Part shown: in pieces, positions 42,493 to 53,400 of the stretch
Layout of the letters: every line of letters starts with the position of its first letter
How positions within the stretch are numbered: the stretch's first letter is position 1
Source: Lineus longissimus
Lineage: Eukaryota; Nemertea; Pilidiophora; Heteronemertea; Lineidae
Direction of reading: 5' to 3'
Assembly (NCBI RefSeq): GCF_910592395.1
Contig: NC_088314.1
Coordinates: 11,096,001-11,160,000, forward strand
DNA length: 64,000 nucleotides
Notes under the pieces: model-generated
Seen by the model: only the letters and a program-made list of their open reading frames with translations
What the model was told of the DNA's origin: nothing
Database searches by the model: none
Position numbers and translations under genes: made by a program

Positions 42493-42736
42493 TATGGGCG
42501 GTTATCACCGCAAATAAAGACAAACCAAAGCAAAGACACTTGTGTAGCATATCAAGGACACGTAGATTGATACTCCTGGGCGGTTATTACCGCAAATAAA
42601 GACAAACCAAAGCAAAGACACTTGTGTAGCATATCAAGGACACGTAGATTGATACTCCTATGTGTGCCACATCAAAGACATCTGGACCATATACCACGTC
42701 AAAGATAACGATGCGAAGTCAACAGGCGGCGCCACT
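42493..42736 (+). repeat. Left terminal inverted repeat, with internal tandem duplication
   Basis: Two near-identical ~84-bp units (from 42,493 and from about 42,577, both containing GGGCGGTTATNACCGC) precede the rest of the TIR. The terminal GCGGT-TATT-ACCGC is itself a small hairpin. Confidence 0.85.
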
Positions 42737-42934
42737 GTAGATTGCTGGCGGCCGTACGCTGCCTGTTGACTTTGTTGTTATTTGCCACCTCTCTCCTATG
42801 GCAAGCCGTTTGCTTCAAAAAGTCGAAATGATTTTTTTCTAGTCGAAATGATTTTTTTCTAGTCAAAATATTTATTTTTCTTCTCATTTAACTTATTGAA
42901 GTTGAATCAATTAATAAAAATTTCACTGCAAGAA

Positions 42935-43974
42935 AATGAAATGGCCAGGGCCATTGTGCTCACCTCATGTGGTGGAAAGATGGATAAAGAGCATGGTATT
43001 GTGTCATGTAGTGTTAGGTTTGATGTAGGTCCAAGCAATTACAATTTCCCCAAAATGGCCAATTTACAGTACATTCGACCTCTGTGACCTTGAAAAGTAG
43101 GTCAAATCAAAGAAGACCCGGGTGACACATCGAATGGTTGTTAGAATTAGATGTACCTATGATATAAAATTGGTGCCAATCGGGCAAGTCATTACTAGGA
43201 ATAATGGCATTTTGAAGAATTTAGGATTTGGCCCCCTCCCTGGAGGCCAAACGGCAAATCAGATCGCATCAAACTTCGGTACCTGAGATCACCTGACCAA
43301 GGGGTACATGTGTACTTAATTTGTGATCAATAGTCATTGCAGTTAAGAAACGTGCCATAGTTACGGCCTGACGGCGAATTTACGCCATTTGACCTCTGTG
43401 ACCTTGACAAGAAGGTCAAATTAAAAACCTGTGTGACATATACTGTATGGTGGTTAGATGTACCCATGATATCAAATTGGTGGCAATCGGGCAAGAAGTT
43501 AAGGAATAATCACATTTTTAAGGTTTTTGGATTTTGCCCCCTGGTGGTCAAGTGGTGAATCATACTGGACCAAACTTCGGTCCCTGAGATCACCTGACTA
43601 AGGGGTAAATGTGTACCAAATTTGGTATCAATAGTCATTGCAGTTTAGAAACGTGCCATCGTTACATCCTAACGGCCAATTTACACCATTTGACCTCTGT
43701 GACCTTGAAAAGGAGGTCAAATCAAAAACCCGGAGGATATATGATGCACCTTTGCTAGAAGTACCTACCATATTTTTTTCAAAATTTCCCGACTACTATT
43801 AAAGGAGACATTGCATATTTTCACTTTTAACGTTTGGCCCCCTGGTGGCCAAACCATGAAACGAATCGGACCGAAACTTGGTCTCCAAGGTGTCATTACA
43901 TAAGGGTACATGTGTACCAAGTTTCAACTCAATAGCTCTAACAGTTACGAAACGTGCCTTGCTAACGGACGACG

Positions 43975-44012
<38 letters not shown>

Positions 44013-44068
44013 ACGACGGACGCCACGGTATGGGATAAGCTCACCTCTGCTAAGAGGTGAGCTAAAAA
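42935..44068 (+). mobile_element. Pearl/Helentron-like non-autonomous element, copy 2
   Basis: Same ends, three ~302-bp cores, GAC microsatellite (about 43,967-44,016) and terminal hairpin as copy 1; 1134 bp. Lies inside the TIR element, upstream of the RPA-like gene. Confidence 0.6.
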
Positions 44069-44379
44069 CGAATATGTTAATTTGCAAAAGTAAAAGCAGA
44101 TTTCACCACTAACAAGTCACATTGGAATACGACGGCGCAAAATGTTCTCGCTTTCCTCCTGCTAAAAAAAACGTGTTCCCGTACTCAAGACTAACTCTAA
44201 CGAAATCGCCCTCAAAACAACCCTGGAGTCATGAATTCACAGATGCTGCCTGTGAAATCTCAGTTCTAGTGTTCCACTTCCTTTTCATATTTCCTAGATA
44301 TCCCCCTGAATCAAGTTGATGCTTCATGTAAAATTGACATCATTCTATAACTTCAATAGATTCTTCTTATCATTTCAGC

Positions 44380-45378
44380 ATCTTCAAAGACATCACCTTC
44401 TCAGAAACCAGACCCTAGCAGCAGTCTCAACACCTATACAGGATATGTTCACAATGTCTTGCGTCAGTCATCTCATTTCTGCTTCAATTAGATAAATACA
44501 AGTATAGGCGTGTCATCACGTTTCAACCCGACAGATTTAACAACATATTGATAGATTACTGCCAACAACAAACACTTGTTCAAATCAACAAACTGTCATT
44601 CATTCCCTCCAGATACTCAAATGAACCAGATTTGAAATTGACCAATACAAGTGTCATTGCTGTCTCTGGCGATAAGCCTCATTTTGCCTGCAAACCACCT
44701 GCAGAACTCATCACAGCCATTAAAGATGTTGAATCATTGGCACCGAACAGCAAAATTAACATAATAGCAGTTGTAGTGGAGGAGGAAGATGGGATGCAAA
44801 CCAAACTGACTGCATATGGGTCCCTCAAGTTGCAACATAAATATGTTGCTGACGCAAGTGGCCTAATTGAATTGTCAGCCTGGGAAAACCATATTTTGAC
44901 ATTAAAGAAGGGCAACACATACAAGATGACAAATGTTGTTGTTAAGTATTACATGTATGAGAACAAGTTCTATCTCTCAACAAGTCCACAAAGTGGCATA
45001 ACTCCAATTGCACCTCTGCAAAATTATGTGGAAATGCAAACCAACACAATTGAAGCAGAGCTGGTCGGAATTGATGTCATCAGACATTTCCGATGTACCT
45101 CTTGCAATGCTCTCAACCAGTACACTCCAGAATTGGAAATAAAATGTGTACACTGTCATATGAGCAAGAAATCAGTGAAAACCGAGAAGATTTATACAGG
45201 AGAAGCTAACTTCAATGAAGTTGTAAACCACCGCCCCCACAAACTAACATTCAGTCGTAACTGCCTAGCTGAAGTAGTTAATGCTATCAAAGAAGCCAAC
45301 CAAGAACAGCACAATGACCTATATCCATCCAACAAGGATATTGTATCCTTTTCTTCTCAATTATCAATCCAACTTTAA
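44380..45378 (+). pseudogene. RPA1-like OB-fold single-stranded-DNA-binding protein, one frameshift
   Basis: An acceptor (CTTATCATTTCAG) at 44,379 opens an exon that reads …TYTGYVHNV in one frame until about 44,490. The gene then continues in another frame from about 44,482 (LQLDKYKYRRVITFQP) without interruption to a TAA at 45,378, so one base has been lost or gained near 44,488. The main part (about 290 codons) shows the alternating strands of OB folds, followed by a zinc ribbon FRCTSCNALNQ…IKCVHCHMSKK (two C-x2-C pairs), as in the large RPA subunit. RPA-like proteins are carried by some animal Helitrons and other transposons; here the gene is cargo of the TIR element. It may be non-functional, or the frameshift may be a sequencing error. 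Confidence 0.65.
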
Positions 45379-45760
45379 AATAGTATACCAGGAACTAACA
45401 AAGACCATCATTGACCTCACACCGGTAGAGTAACTACATGATCTCCTTCACACCATTAGAGTAACTACAAAACCAGACCCAAAAATGTGTCTTGTTTTTT
45501 GTAACCCACATAAATGCTATTAAAAACCTTTTATGACTCATGAGCCTTTAATTCCAAAAAAAATTTTTTCATAAAATAGAACAATCAAATTACAGCAAAT
45601 AGTCCATGGGCTGAGTAGGCCCACCTTACAACCCCCCCTAAAACTGATGAAAATGCATGCAAGTTGTAGTATTTGATCTATATTTTCATATTTTTTATGT
45701 TGCCATGGAAAATATAGGGACTCAATACCACTCTTGGGGTGTTTTTGTGGGCGTGGCTCC
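45379..45760. other. No gene recognised
   Basis: AT-rich 3' flank of the RPA-like gene with an AATAAA-like region; no coding signal. Confidence 0.4.
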
Positions 45761-45816
45761 TTTTTAGCTCACCTCTTAGCAGAGGTGAGCTTATCCCATA
45801 CCGTGGCGTCCGTCGT

Positions 45817-45881
<65 letters not shown>

Positions 45882-46921
45882 CGTCGTCCGTTAGCAGGGC
45901 ACGTTTCGTAACTGTTAGAGCTATTGAGTTGAAACTTGGTACACATGTACCCTTATGTAATGACACCTGGGAGACCAAGTTTCGGTCCGATTCGTTTCAT
46001 GGTTTGGCCACCAGGGGGCCAAACGTTAAAAGTGAAAATATGCAATATCTCCCTTAATAGTAGTCGGGAAATTTTGAAAAAAATATGGTAGGTACTTCTA
46101 GCAAAGGTGCATCATATATCCTCCGGGTTTTTGATTTGACCTCCTTTTCAAGGTCACAGAGGTCAAATGGTGTAAATTGGCCGTTAGGATGTAACGATGG
46201 CACGTTTCTAAACTGCAATGACTATTGATACCAAATTTGGTACACATTTACCCCTTAGTCAGGTGATCTCAGGGACCGAAGTTTGGTCCAATATGATTCA
46301 CCACTTGACCACCCGGGGGCAAAATCCAAAAACCTTAAAAATGTGATTATTCCTTAACTTCTTGCCCGATTGCCACCAATTTGATATCATGGGTACATCT
46401 AACCATCATACAGTATATGTCACACAGGTTTTTAATTTGACCTTCTTGTCAAGGTCACAGAGGTCAAATGGCGTAAATTCGCTGTCAGGCCGTAACTATG
46501 GCACGTTTCTTAACTGCAATGACTATTGATCACAAATTAAGTACACATGTACCCCTTGGTCAGGTGATCTCAGGTACCGAAGTTTGGTGCGATCTGATTT
46601 GCCGTTTGGCCTCCAGGGAGGGGGCCAAATCCTAAATTCCTCAAAATGCCATTATTCCTAGTAATGACTTGCCCGATTGGCACCAATTTTATATCATAGG
46701 TACATCTAATTCTAACAACCATTCAATGTGTCACCCGGGTCTTCTTTGATTTGACCTACTTTTCAAGGTCACAGAGGTCGAATGTACTGTAAATTGGCCA
46801 TTTTGGGGAAATTGTAATTGCTTGGACCTACATCAAACCTAACACTACATGACACAAGACCATGCTCTTTATCCATCTTTCCTCCACATGAGGTGAGCAC
46901 AATGGCCCTGGCCATTTCATT
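45761..46921 (-). mobile_element. Pearl/Helentron-like non-autonomous element, copy 3
   Basis: Inverse orientation relative to copies 1, 2 and 4. Largest microsatellite of the four (GTC/TCG tract about 45,808-45,890). Same core and hairpin structure; 1161 bp. Confidence 0.6.
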
Positions 46922-47877
46922 TTTTCTGCGGCCAGTCTTGGGGTGGGGGAAATCTAAATTGACATTACTCTTGACTGGTTTATCATAGGAAAGTGTATGA
47001 CCCATCCAAATGTTTGTCTTGAGCCACTCTAGACTCCACGATAATCAATATGCAAATTAACCCAATATGTAGGTCAACAGAGGTCAAAAGGTCACGAAAT
47101 TTAGAGAATACCTAAAATGTGGAACCCGGGCCTGCAAATGTTCCCCGAGGTTCTGAAATTTGGAACAAATGAGCTAGGAGCCTACAATATCTTTTACTGA
47201 CATCCCTTCATATATTTAATCCACCAATATTCAATTATTTTCAAAACTTATGGCTCTGAGGTTAACGCGAAAAGGTCAAATTTCGGAAATGGTCAAAAAA
47301 TCAGTGATTTTTATGCGGTAAGGCTATAATTCTGTAACTCATTGATATCCTTTTCTAGATATTGTTTTTCAGCCCTGAGACTGGAGCTCCACCTGTTAAG
47401 TGTGACAAAAATCAAACTCAAACTCAGTAGTGCCATCTCTTGCCCATCATGTAAATCACACTAAAACAATAGGAGCATGAAGCATGGAAGCTGAATCTTC
47501 TTGAAATGAAATCACTCTTTTTCTCATATTTCCCAAATGAATCACGACTGTCTTGTTGATCAGATGAATGTATAAACATTTACTCATCACGTAAGTAATT
47601 TCTTTATCTTATTTGTTGATTAATTAATTGAATTAAGAACGCACAAATCTTGCAAGAAAGTGAAAGTGGCTCTGTGTACACGCTTAGCACTGCTGCATGC
47701 AGGTGCATGCCTAGATGTACCGTATGTTTAGGAGTACACACATGTTGTATGAGCTTGTCTAAGTACCTGAAAATCTGTGTTTTTGAATTAAGAAGTCAAC
47801 AACACCAGTGTAGAATGGTTAAGTATGCATTGTTAAATGGCCATGTTTCACTTATGGTGCCATCCTTGCCTGTTTCA
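46922..47877. other. Spacer with AGGTCA half-sites; no gene recognised
   Basis: Between pearl copy 3 and the Cys/His-rich exon. At about 47,071-47,095 three AGGTCA half-sites are spaced by 4 and 2 bases (DR4 then DR2). Possible short exons cannot be supported. Confidence 0.45.
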
Positions 47878-47898
47878 GGCAGCCTGATATCAGCAGAA

Positions 47899-48624
47899 AT
47901 GTCAAAAAGAAAGGCGAGCACTGAAAGGCCAGCACCCATCGACAAAGACATCTGCATCATTCACGACAGTAAGACAAAAACAACTGACTTCATACGTTTT
48001 TCTAATTTACCGAAACCCCAGGAACGATTGGACCAAATCCTCGAAATCCGGGATAAGAGACAAGCTCAGCCGCCCGGGTCAGTACATCGACAGGATGTCA
48101 TTTGTGCTCAAATTCCTGAATCCCTTGGTGACAATCATGGTTACCATCGTGAATGTTACTCAAAATTTACCAATCATCTTAACCGCCTGAAACCAAGTGT
48201 TGCAACTAATGATGATCGGCCTACAAGTACGAGACAAAGTCGTCACAGTTCAACTGAAAAGATCCTGTTTGAGCAGAACTGTATCTTCTGTAAAAGTTAT
48301 GGGCGAAAGAAATTCGTGGACAAAGGGTCGTGGACCTCAGAGGGTCTGTCGCACTTTGCCCATGGTGGTGGGGACTCAATACTCCCCATAGCAGAGCAAA
48401 GAGGCGATGAAGAACTCGCCACCCGTATTCGAGGATACAATCTCTTTGCTTCAGAGGCACGTTATCATAAACATTGTCGCATGAAATATATCGATACATC
48501 AACATGGAAGAGCACTGACGAAGACGCTAAGCAGGATGTCAAAGACCGTGAAAGAACTCATGAACTCTGCTTCTCGAAGATTTGTGAGGTTATTGATCAG
48601 AGGATAATCATTGGCCATGAATAA
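47899..48624 (+). CDS. Cys/His-rich protein with duplicated zinc-like module (unrecognised family), 3' truncated
   Basis: A pyrimidine tract ending in CAG (TTGCCTGTTTCAG, 47,878) precedes an ATG at 47,899 that opens 241 codons to TAA 48,622-48,624. Two modules of ~90 residues are visible. The first starts with ICIIHDSK and ends GYHRECYSKFTNHL; the second starts with QNCIFCKSYGRK and ends ARYHKHCRMKYI. Each has a Cys pair followed ~75 residues later by Y-H-x2-C, suggesting a repeated zinc-binding fold, with one Cys of the first pair replaced by His. Coding appears to continue in another frame from about 48,624 (MKMTDLRDMYIEHLSE) until pearl copy 4 cuts it off at 48,745. This looks like the N-terminal part of a family seen in transposon-rich invertebrate genomes; function unknown. 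Codons upstream of 47,899 in the same frame are not needed. Confidence 0.6.
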   Translation: MSKRKASTERPAPIDKDICIIHDSKTKTTDFIRFSNLPKPQERLDQILEIRDKRQAQPPGSVHRQDVICAQIPESLGDNHGYHRECYSKFTNHLNRLKPSVATNDDRPTSTRQSRHSSTEKILFEQNCIFCKSYGRKKFVDKGSWTSEGLSHFAHGGGDSILPIAEQRGDEELATRIRGYNLFASEARYHKHCRMKYIDTSTWKSTDEDAKQDVKDRERTHELCFSKICEVIDQRIIIGHE

Positions 48625-48740
48625 TGAAAATGACTGACCTAAGAGACATGTACATTGAACACTTATCAGAGACACTATTTGCAAATCAGAACTATCGAAC
48701 GGAGACACTTAAAAAGAGGTTGGAAAAACATGAAATGTAG
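48624..48740 (+). pseudogene. Frameshifted continuation of the Cys/His-rich gene
   Basis: Reads MKMTDLRDMYIEHLSETLF and a Lys/Arg-rich helix, in a frame shifted relative to the upstream 241-codon part, then a stop 5-10 bp before the pearl insertion. The transition at GHE/IMKMT suggests a single indel near 48,621. The 3' remainder of the gene is not found on the far side of the pearl element. Confidence 0.5.
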
Positions 48741-48744
48741 TCCG

Positions 48745-49794
48745 AATGAAATGGCCAGGGCCATTGTGCTCACCTCATGTGGAGGAAAGATGGATAAAGA
48801 GCATGGTATTGTGTCATGTAGTGTTAGGTTTGATGTAGGTCCAAGCAATAACAATTTCCCCAAAATGGCCAATTTACAGTACATTCGACCTCTGTGACCT
48901 TGAAAAGTAGGTCAAATCAAAGAAGACCCGGGTGACACATTGAATGGTTGTTAGAATTAGATGTACCTATGATATAAAATTGGTGCCAATCGGGCAAGTC
49001 ATTACTAGGAATAATGGCATTTTGAAGAATTTAGGATTTGGCCCTCTCCCTGGAGGCCAAACGGCAAATCAGATCGCACCAAACTTGGGTACCTGAGATC
49101 ACCTGACCAAGGGGTACATGTGTACTTAATTTGTGATCAATAGTCATTGCAGTTAAGAAATGTGCCATAGTTACGGCCTGACGGCGAATTTACGCCATTT
49201 GACCTCTGTGACCTTGACAAGAAGGTCAAATTAAAAACCTGTGTGACATATACTGTATGGTGGTTAGATGTACCCATGATATCAAATTAGTGGCAATCGG
49301 GCAAGAAGTTAAGGAATAATCACATTTTTAAGGTTTTTGGATTTTGCCCCCTGGTGGTCAAGTGGTGAATCATATTGGACCAAACTTCGGTCCCTAAGAT
49401 CACCTGACTAAGGGGTAAATGTGTACCAAATTTGGTATCAATAGTCATTGCAGTTTAGAAACGTGCCATCGTTACATCCTAACGGCCAATTTACACCATT
49501 TGACCTCTGTGACCTTGAAAAGGAGGTCAAATCAAAAACCCGGAGGATATATGATGCACCTTTGCCAGAAGTACCTACCATATTTTTTTCAAAATTTCCC
49601 GACTACTATTAAGGGAGATATTGCATATTTTCACTTTTAACGTTTGGCCCCCTGGTGGCCAAACCATGAAACGAATCGGACCGAAACTTGGTCTCCCAGG
49701 TGTCATTACATAAGGGTACATGTGTACCAAGTTTCAACTCAATAGCTCTAACAGTTACGAAACGTGCCCTGCTAACGGACGACGGACGACGACG

Positions 49795-49832
<38 letters not shown>

Positions 49833-49888
49833 ACGACGGACGCCACGGTATGGGATAAGCTCACCTCTGCTAAGAGGTGAGCTAAAAA
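48745..49888 (+). mobile_element. Pearl/Helentron-like non-autonomous element, copy 4
   Basis: 1144 bp, same ends, cores, GAC microsatellite (about 49,778-49,846) and hairpin. Interrupts or abuts the end of the Cys/His-rich gene. Confidence 0.6.
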
Positions 49889-49967
49889 TGATTATAAAAA
49901 TAAAAATAGTCGCTTATATCAACAAAAACCTATAGTTGTCGAAATCGTTTTTACTTTTCCCAAGACG

Positions 49968-50128
49968 GTGGCGCCGCCTGTTGACTTCGCATCGTTATCT
50001 TTGATGTGGTGTATGGTCCAGATGTCTTTGATGTGGCACACATAGGAGTATCAATCTACGTGTCCTTGATATGCTACACAAGTGTCTTTGCTTTGGTGTG
50101 TCTTTATTTGCGGTAATAACCGCCCATA
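49968..50128 (-). repeat. Right terminal inverted repeat
   Basis: Inverse complement of the left TIR without the duplication, with few mismatches. Confidence 0.85.
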
Positions 50129-50436
50129 AGCTAGCGCTAGCAAGCGTCGTACTAACAGTAACCGGTGAAACTTCTGCCCGAAGTTCAGAGCCCGAGTATA
50201 TTCCAACTGACCAAGCCAAGTCCAAGTCCTCAAACCTATTGTCCCCATTGAAACCCTGGTTCAGGAGATTTCTGGCGAGATAGATCCTCTGCCGACAAAG
50301 ATTGGTGTATGTCCGTGCCGTTTGAATATACAAGTTTAAAGACGTAAAAGTTATCTTACTTTCTTGCAAAGATTATTCTCAGTAGCAGCATCAGGGAGCT
50401 GACCCAGGCGTCAATTTTGAGGTTGGCACCGCAACA
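50129..50436 (+). repeat. BEL 5' LTR, segment 3
   Basis: Begins with the second AGCTAG and runs to GGCACCGCAACA, the LTR end. One mismatch to the 3' LTR (CATCAGGG versus CAACAGGG). Confidence 0.92.
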
Positions 50437-50472
50437 CGATTTAACTTTGGTCCTCACCAAGAATAATCCATA

Positions 50473-53400
50473 ATGGAAGGGCAATATCTGCGAGAAATTG
50501 CCAACAAAGAACTGCCGCCATCCAGGCCAGAATCTCGGAAGAGTGTGCAGAGCGAGCACAGTGTAGATGAAGCAGAAACTGGGTCAACAGCTGATCGACT
50601 ACGGAGGCCCGTGAGGCACACCGTCGCTTCAAAGATGCTCGATCCCGATGAGTTGGCAGCAGAACAACTCGTGCAAATGGCAAGAAGCCGAGGGGGTTAT
50701 GCCGCACAAATGACAATGAGGCATAGGCAGTTCAACGAAGCCTTTGAGCAAGGGCTGCACACCTCACTCCTACAGCAGCCGCTGGGTGATCTCGAAAACG
50801 CCTTTGAAAGGTTCAGAGACATCCATGACAACTATGTCAGATTGGCCGCTGCTGTAAACCCGGCCCGAGCTGTTGAATGTCGGGAGCATTTCCAGAATAT
50901 GCTCGGGCTTATCCAAAGCGTCCGCTTTAAGTTTGATCAACGGATGAGGCAGGAAGACCTAAACGACAAGCTGAGTCCGTCGGATAGTGTCTCCCAACAA
51001 GGCAGCAGCTCATCAAAGACAAGCAGGGTGTCTAGTTACCTAGCGATCGCTTCAGCCAAGAAGGCCGGGCTGACGGAGAAATCCCGTCTGCTCAAGCAAC
51101 ACCAGTCAATGAAAATGAAACTGCAACAAGAAATCGAGGAAGCTGAGCGACAAGCTAAGGTGTCCGAGTTGGCGCTGAAGGAGAAGGCCAGACAACTCCA
51201 GTTTGAAAGTGAGCGCATGACCTTAGAGGAAGAGCTCCGAGCAGCTGACGCTGAGGAACAGACCTTAGTCAAGCATCTGGACCGTGACAGAGCCCCCGAT
51301 CCAGTCCTTTCGCCTGTCATCCAAGATCAAGTTAGGGTTCCTGAGAGACAATTTATGCTTAACCCTTTGGTTCCGGAGTTCCATCAACGACAGTACAGCA
51401 GTACACCACAACGCCCTCGAGCGTCTCCAGATAGGCGAACGGCTCCTGACGTGAAGACAGTACCTGCTCCATATGAACCAGATTGGCTGATTTCCTTTGA
51501 GCCTACCGCCCAGAGATGCGATCCAGCGACTTTGGTTCGAGCTGCCGCTCCAACCACGATGTCGCAGCCTTCCCCAGACGTCGCCAGGATGCCACAGCCA
51601 GTACCGGCCGACATGACTTACCGCACTGGCTCAGCCGCCTCAATGTCACAACAAGTGGCCGAGATGGTGTACCGGCCCATGCCAGTGATGATGTCACATC
51701 CTGCCGATGACGTCCAAGCCGCCATGCCGCGCCAAGCAGTGCCAGGCACGATCTCACAACCAGTTCCGGCCGAGATGGTGTACCGGCCCATGCCAGTGAT
51801 GATGTCACATCCTGCCGATGATGTCCAAGCCGCCATGCCGCGCCAAGCAGTGCCAGGCACAATGTCCCAACAAGTGACCGAGATGGTGTACCAGCCCAGC
51901 CCTGTGATGATGCCTGATATGATGTCACATCCTGCCGATGTTCAAGCCGCCATGCCGCGTCCAGCAGTGTCAGTCGTGATGTCACAGCCAGCTAAAGTTG
52001 CCACGCATCAAAATGTTACGACTACTTCAGGGAATGTCTCAGCACATCCGAGTTATGTTATCCCTGCCATTGATACGTCATCAAGCCAAGTGCCAGTAGC
52101 AGCTCCTCTCGATATACAGCGACAACTAATCGATGCCTTGCGTCTTCCCAAGACCGGTCTTCAGAAGTTCGACGGAGAGCCGATGCAGTATTGGGCGTTT
52201 ATGAATAGTTTTGATAGCCTGGTGCACAGAGCCTGTGTTACAGATGGAGACAAGCTCAACTGCCTGATGGAATACTGCTGTGGTAAAGCTGCCCGAGTAA
52301 TTCGTCATTGCGCTTTGATGTCACCATCAGCAGGATATGCCAGAGCTAGGGAGCTGCTGAAGGAGCGATTTGGTGATGAATATACCATTGCGAAGGCTTG
52401 GGTGAAGAAGATAGTTGAAGGCCCACCAGTAAAGACCAACTCTGGTGAAGCGCTGCAGGAGTTTACTGACGATGTCCGGGGATGTTACGAAACGTTAAAG
52501 GCCATGAATAAATTGGCAGAGGTCAACTCTCAAGACCGGATGGCAGACATCTCAACTAGACTTCCCCTTTATATCCAGTCGAGGTGGAGAAAGGAAGCGC
52601 ATCGGTCGAAGCTACGGACAAAGTCATATCCAGACTTCAAAGCCTTTGTCACCTTTCTCGAAATGGTGTCTGGCGAAGAAAATGATCCAGTCTTTGGCAA
52701 GATACAGGCCAAGGATAGAGTTGAGAAGAAGCGAACCTTCCCACAGAAGAAAACAGGCGTCAGTTTAACAGTGCAAGCGACCGGCAAAGATAATCAGGCG
52801 ACCAAAGCAGCCAGAAGCAGTCCAGCTAAAATCAAGTCCGTCACCAGCGATGCTAAGCCCGAGACCAAGAAGATGAGTTGTCATATATGCAGCCAGAGTC
52901 ATAAAGTTGCAGCCTGCCCTAAGTTCAAGGCCATGGAACCCACAAGACGTCTGGAGGTTGTGAAGGAGAAGCGGTTGTGCTTCAACTGCCTTGATTTCAG
53001 CAACCATAGCTACCGTCAATGCCACAGGTCCAGTGACTGCCATGAGAAAGATTGCAAGCTCAAGCACTCTCAACTCCTGCATGCTGCCATGGTAAAGAAG
53101 GAACATGCCGCTGTCGCGAAGCCTGCTACTCCTCCCAGCCAAGTCAAGACTGATGGTGCAGAGAATTTCGCCTGTGACTCACTGAACAAAGATTCAACAC
53201 GCATTGCCTTGCCGATTGTCTCAGTCTACGTCAGGGGGAAAGGGCAGCACGAGTTCATCAAGACAGACGCGCTGCTAGACTCCGGCAGCAACAGAACGTT
53301 CTGCTCTAAGTCCTTGTTGTCCCAGCTCAAGTTGGAGGGATCAAGAACAGCTCTGTCTTTGGAGACCCTCGGTCAAAGTGCAGCCACAGATGCCATCGAA

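Larger units (their letters stand above)
42493..50128. mobile_element. 7.6-kb terminal-inverted-repeat element carrying two gene fragments and three pearl-like repeats
   Basis: Ends are TATGGGCGGTTAT… and its inverse …ATAACCGCCCATA. The inverted repeats extend ~161 bp (right copy 49,968-50,128). The left copy is lengthened to ~244 bp by a tandem duplication of its first ~84 bp. A 6-bp target duplication AGCTAG (42,487-42,492 and 50,129-50,134) is present, and the uninterrupted site exists in the BEL 3' LTR. Inside are an RPA-like gene, a Cys/His-rich gene and pearl-like copies 2-4. No transposase is recognised, so it is either non-autonomous or uses an unrecognised enzyme. A 6-bp duplication excludes several superfamilies, but I cannot name the right one. 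Confidence 0.85.

Noticed and set aside
42493-50128. Polinton/Maverick element (also makes 6-bp duplications)
   Set aside because: Too short, TIR tips do not start with AG, and no DNA polymerase B, integrase or capsid genes are visible.
51036-51985. Antisense frames inside the BEL and Gypsy polyproteins
   Set aside because: Shadows of strongly supported coding sequence; no domains or promoters.
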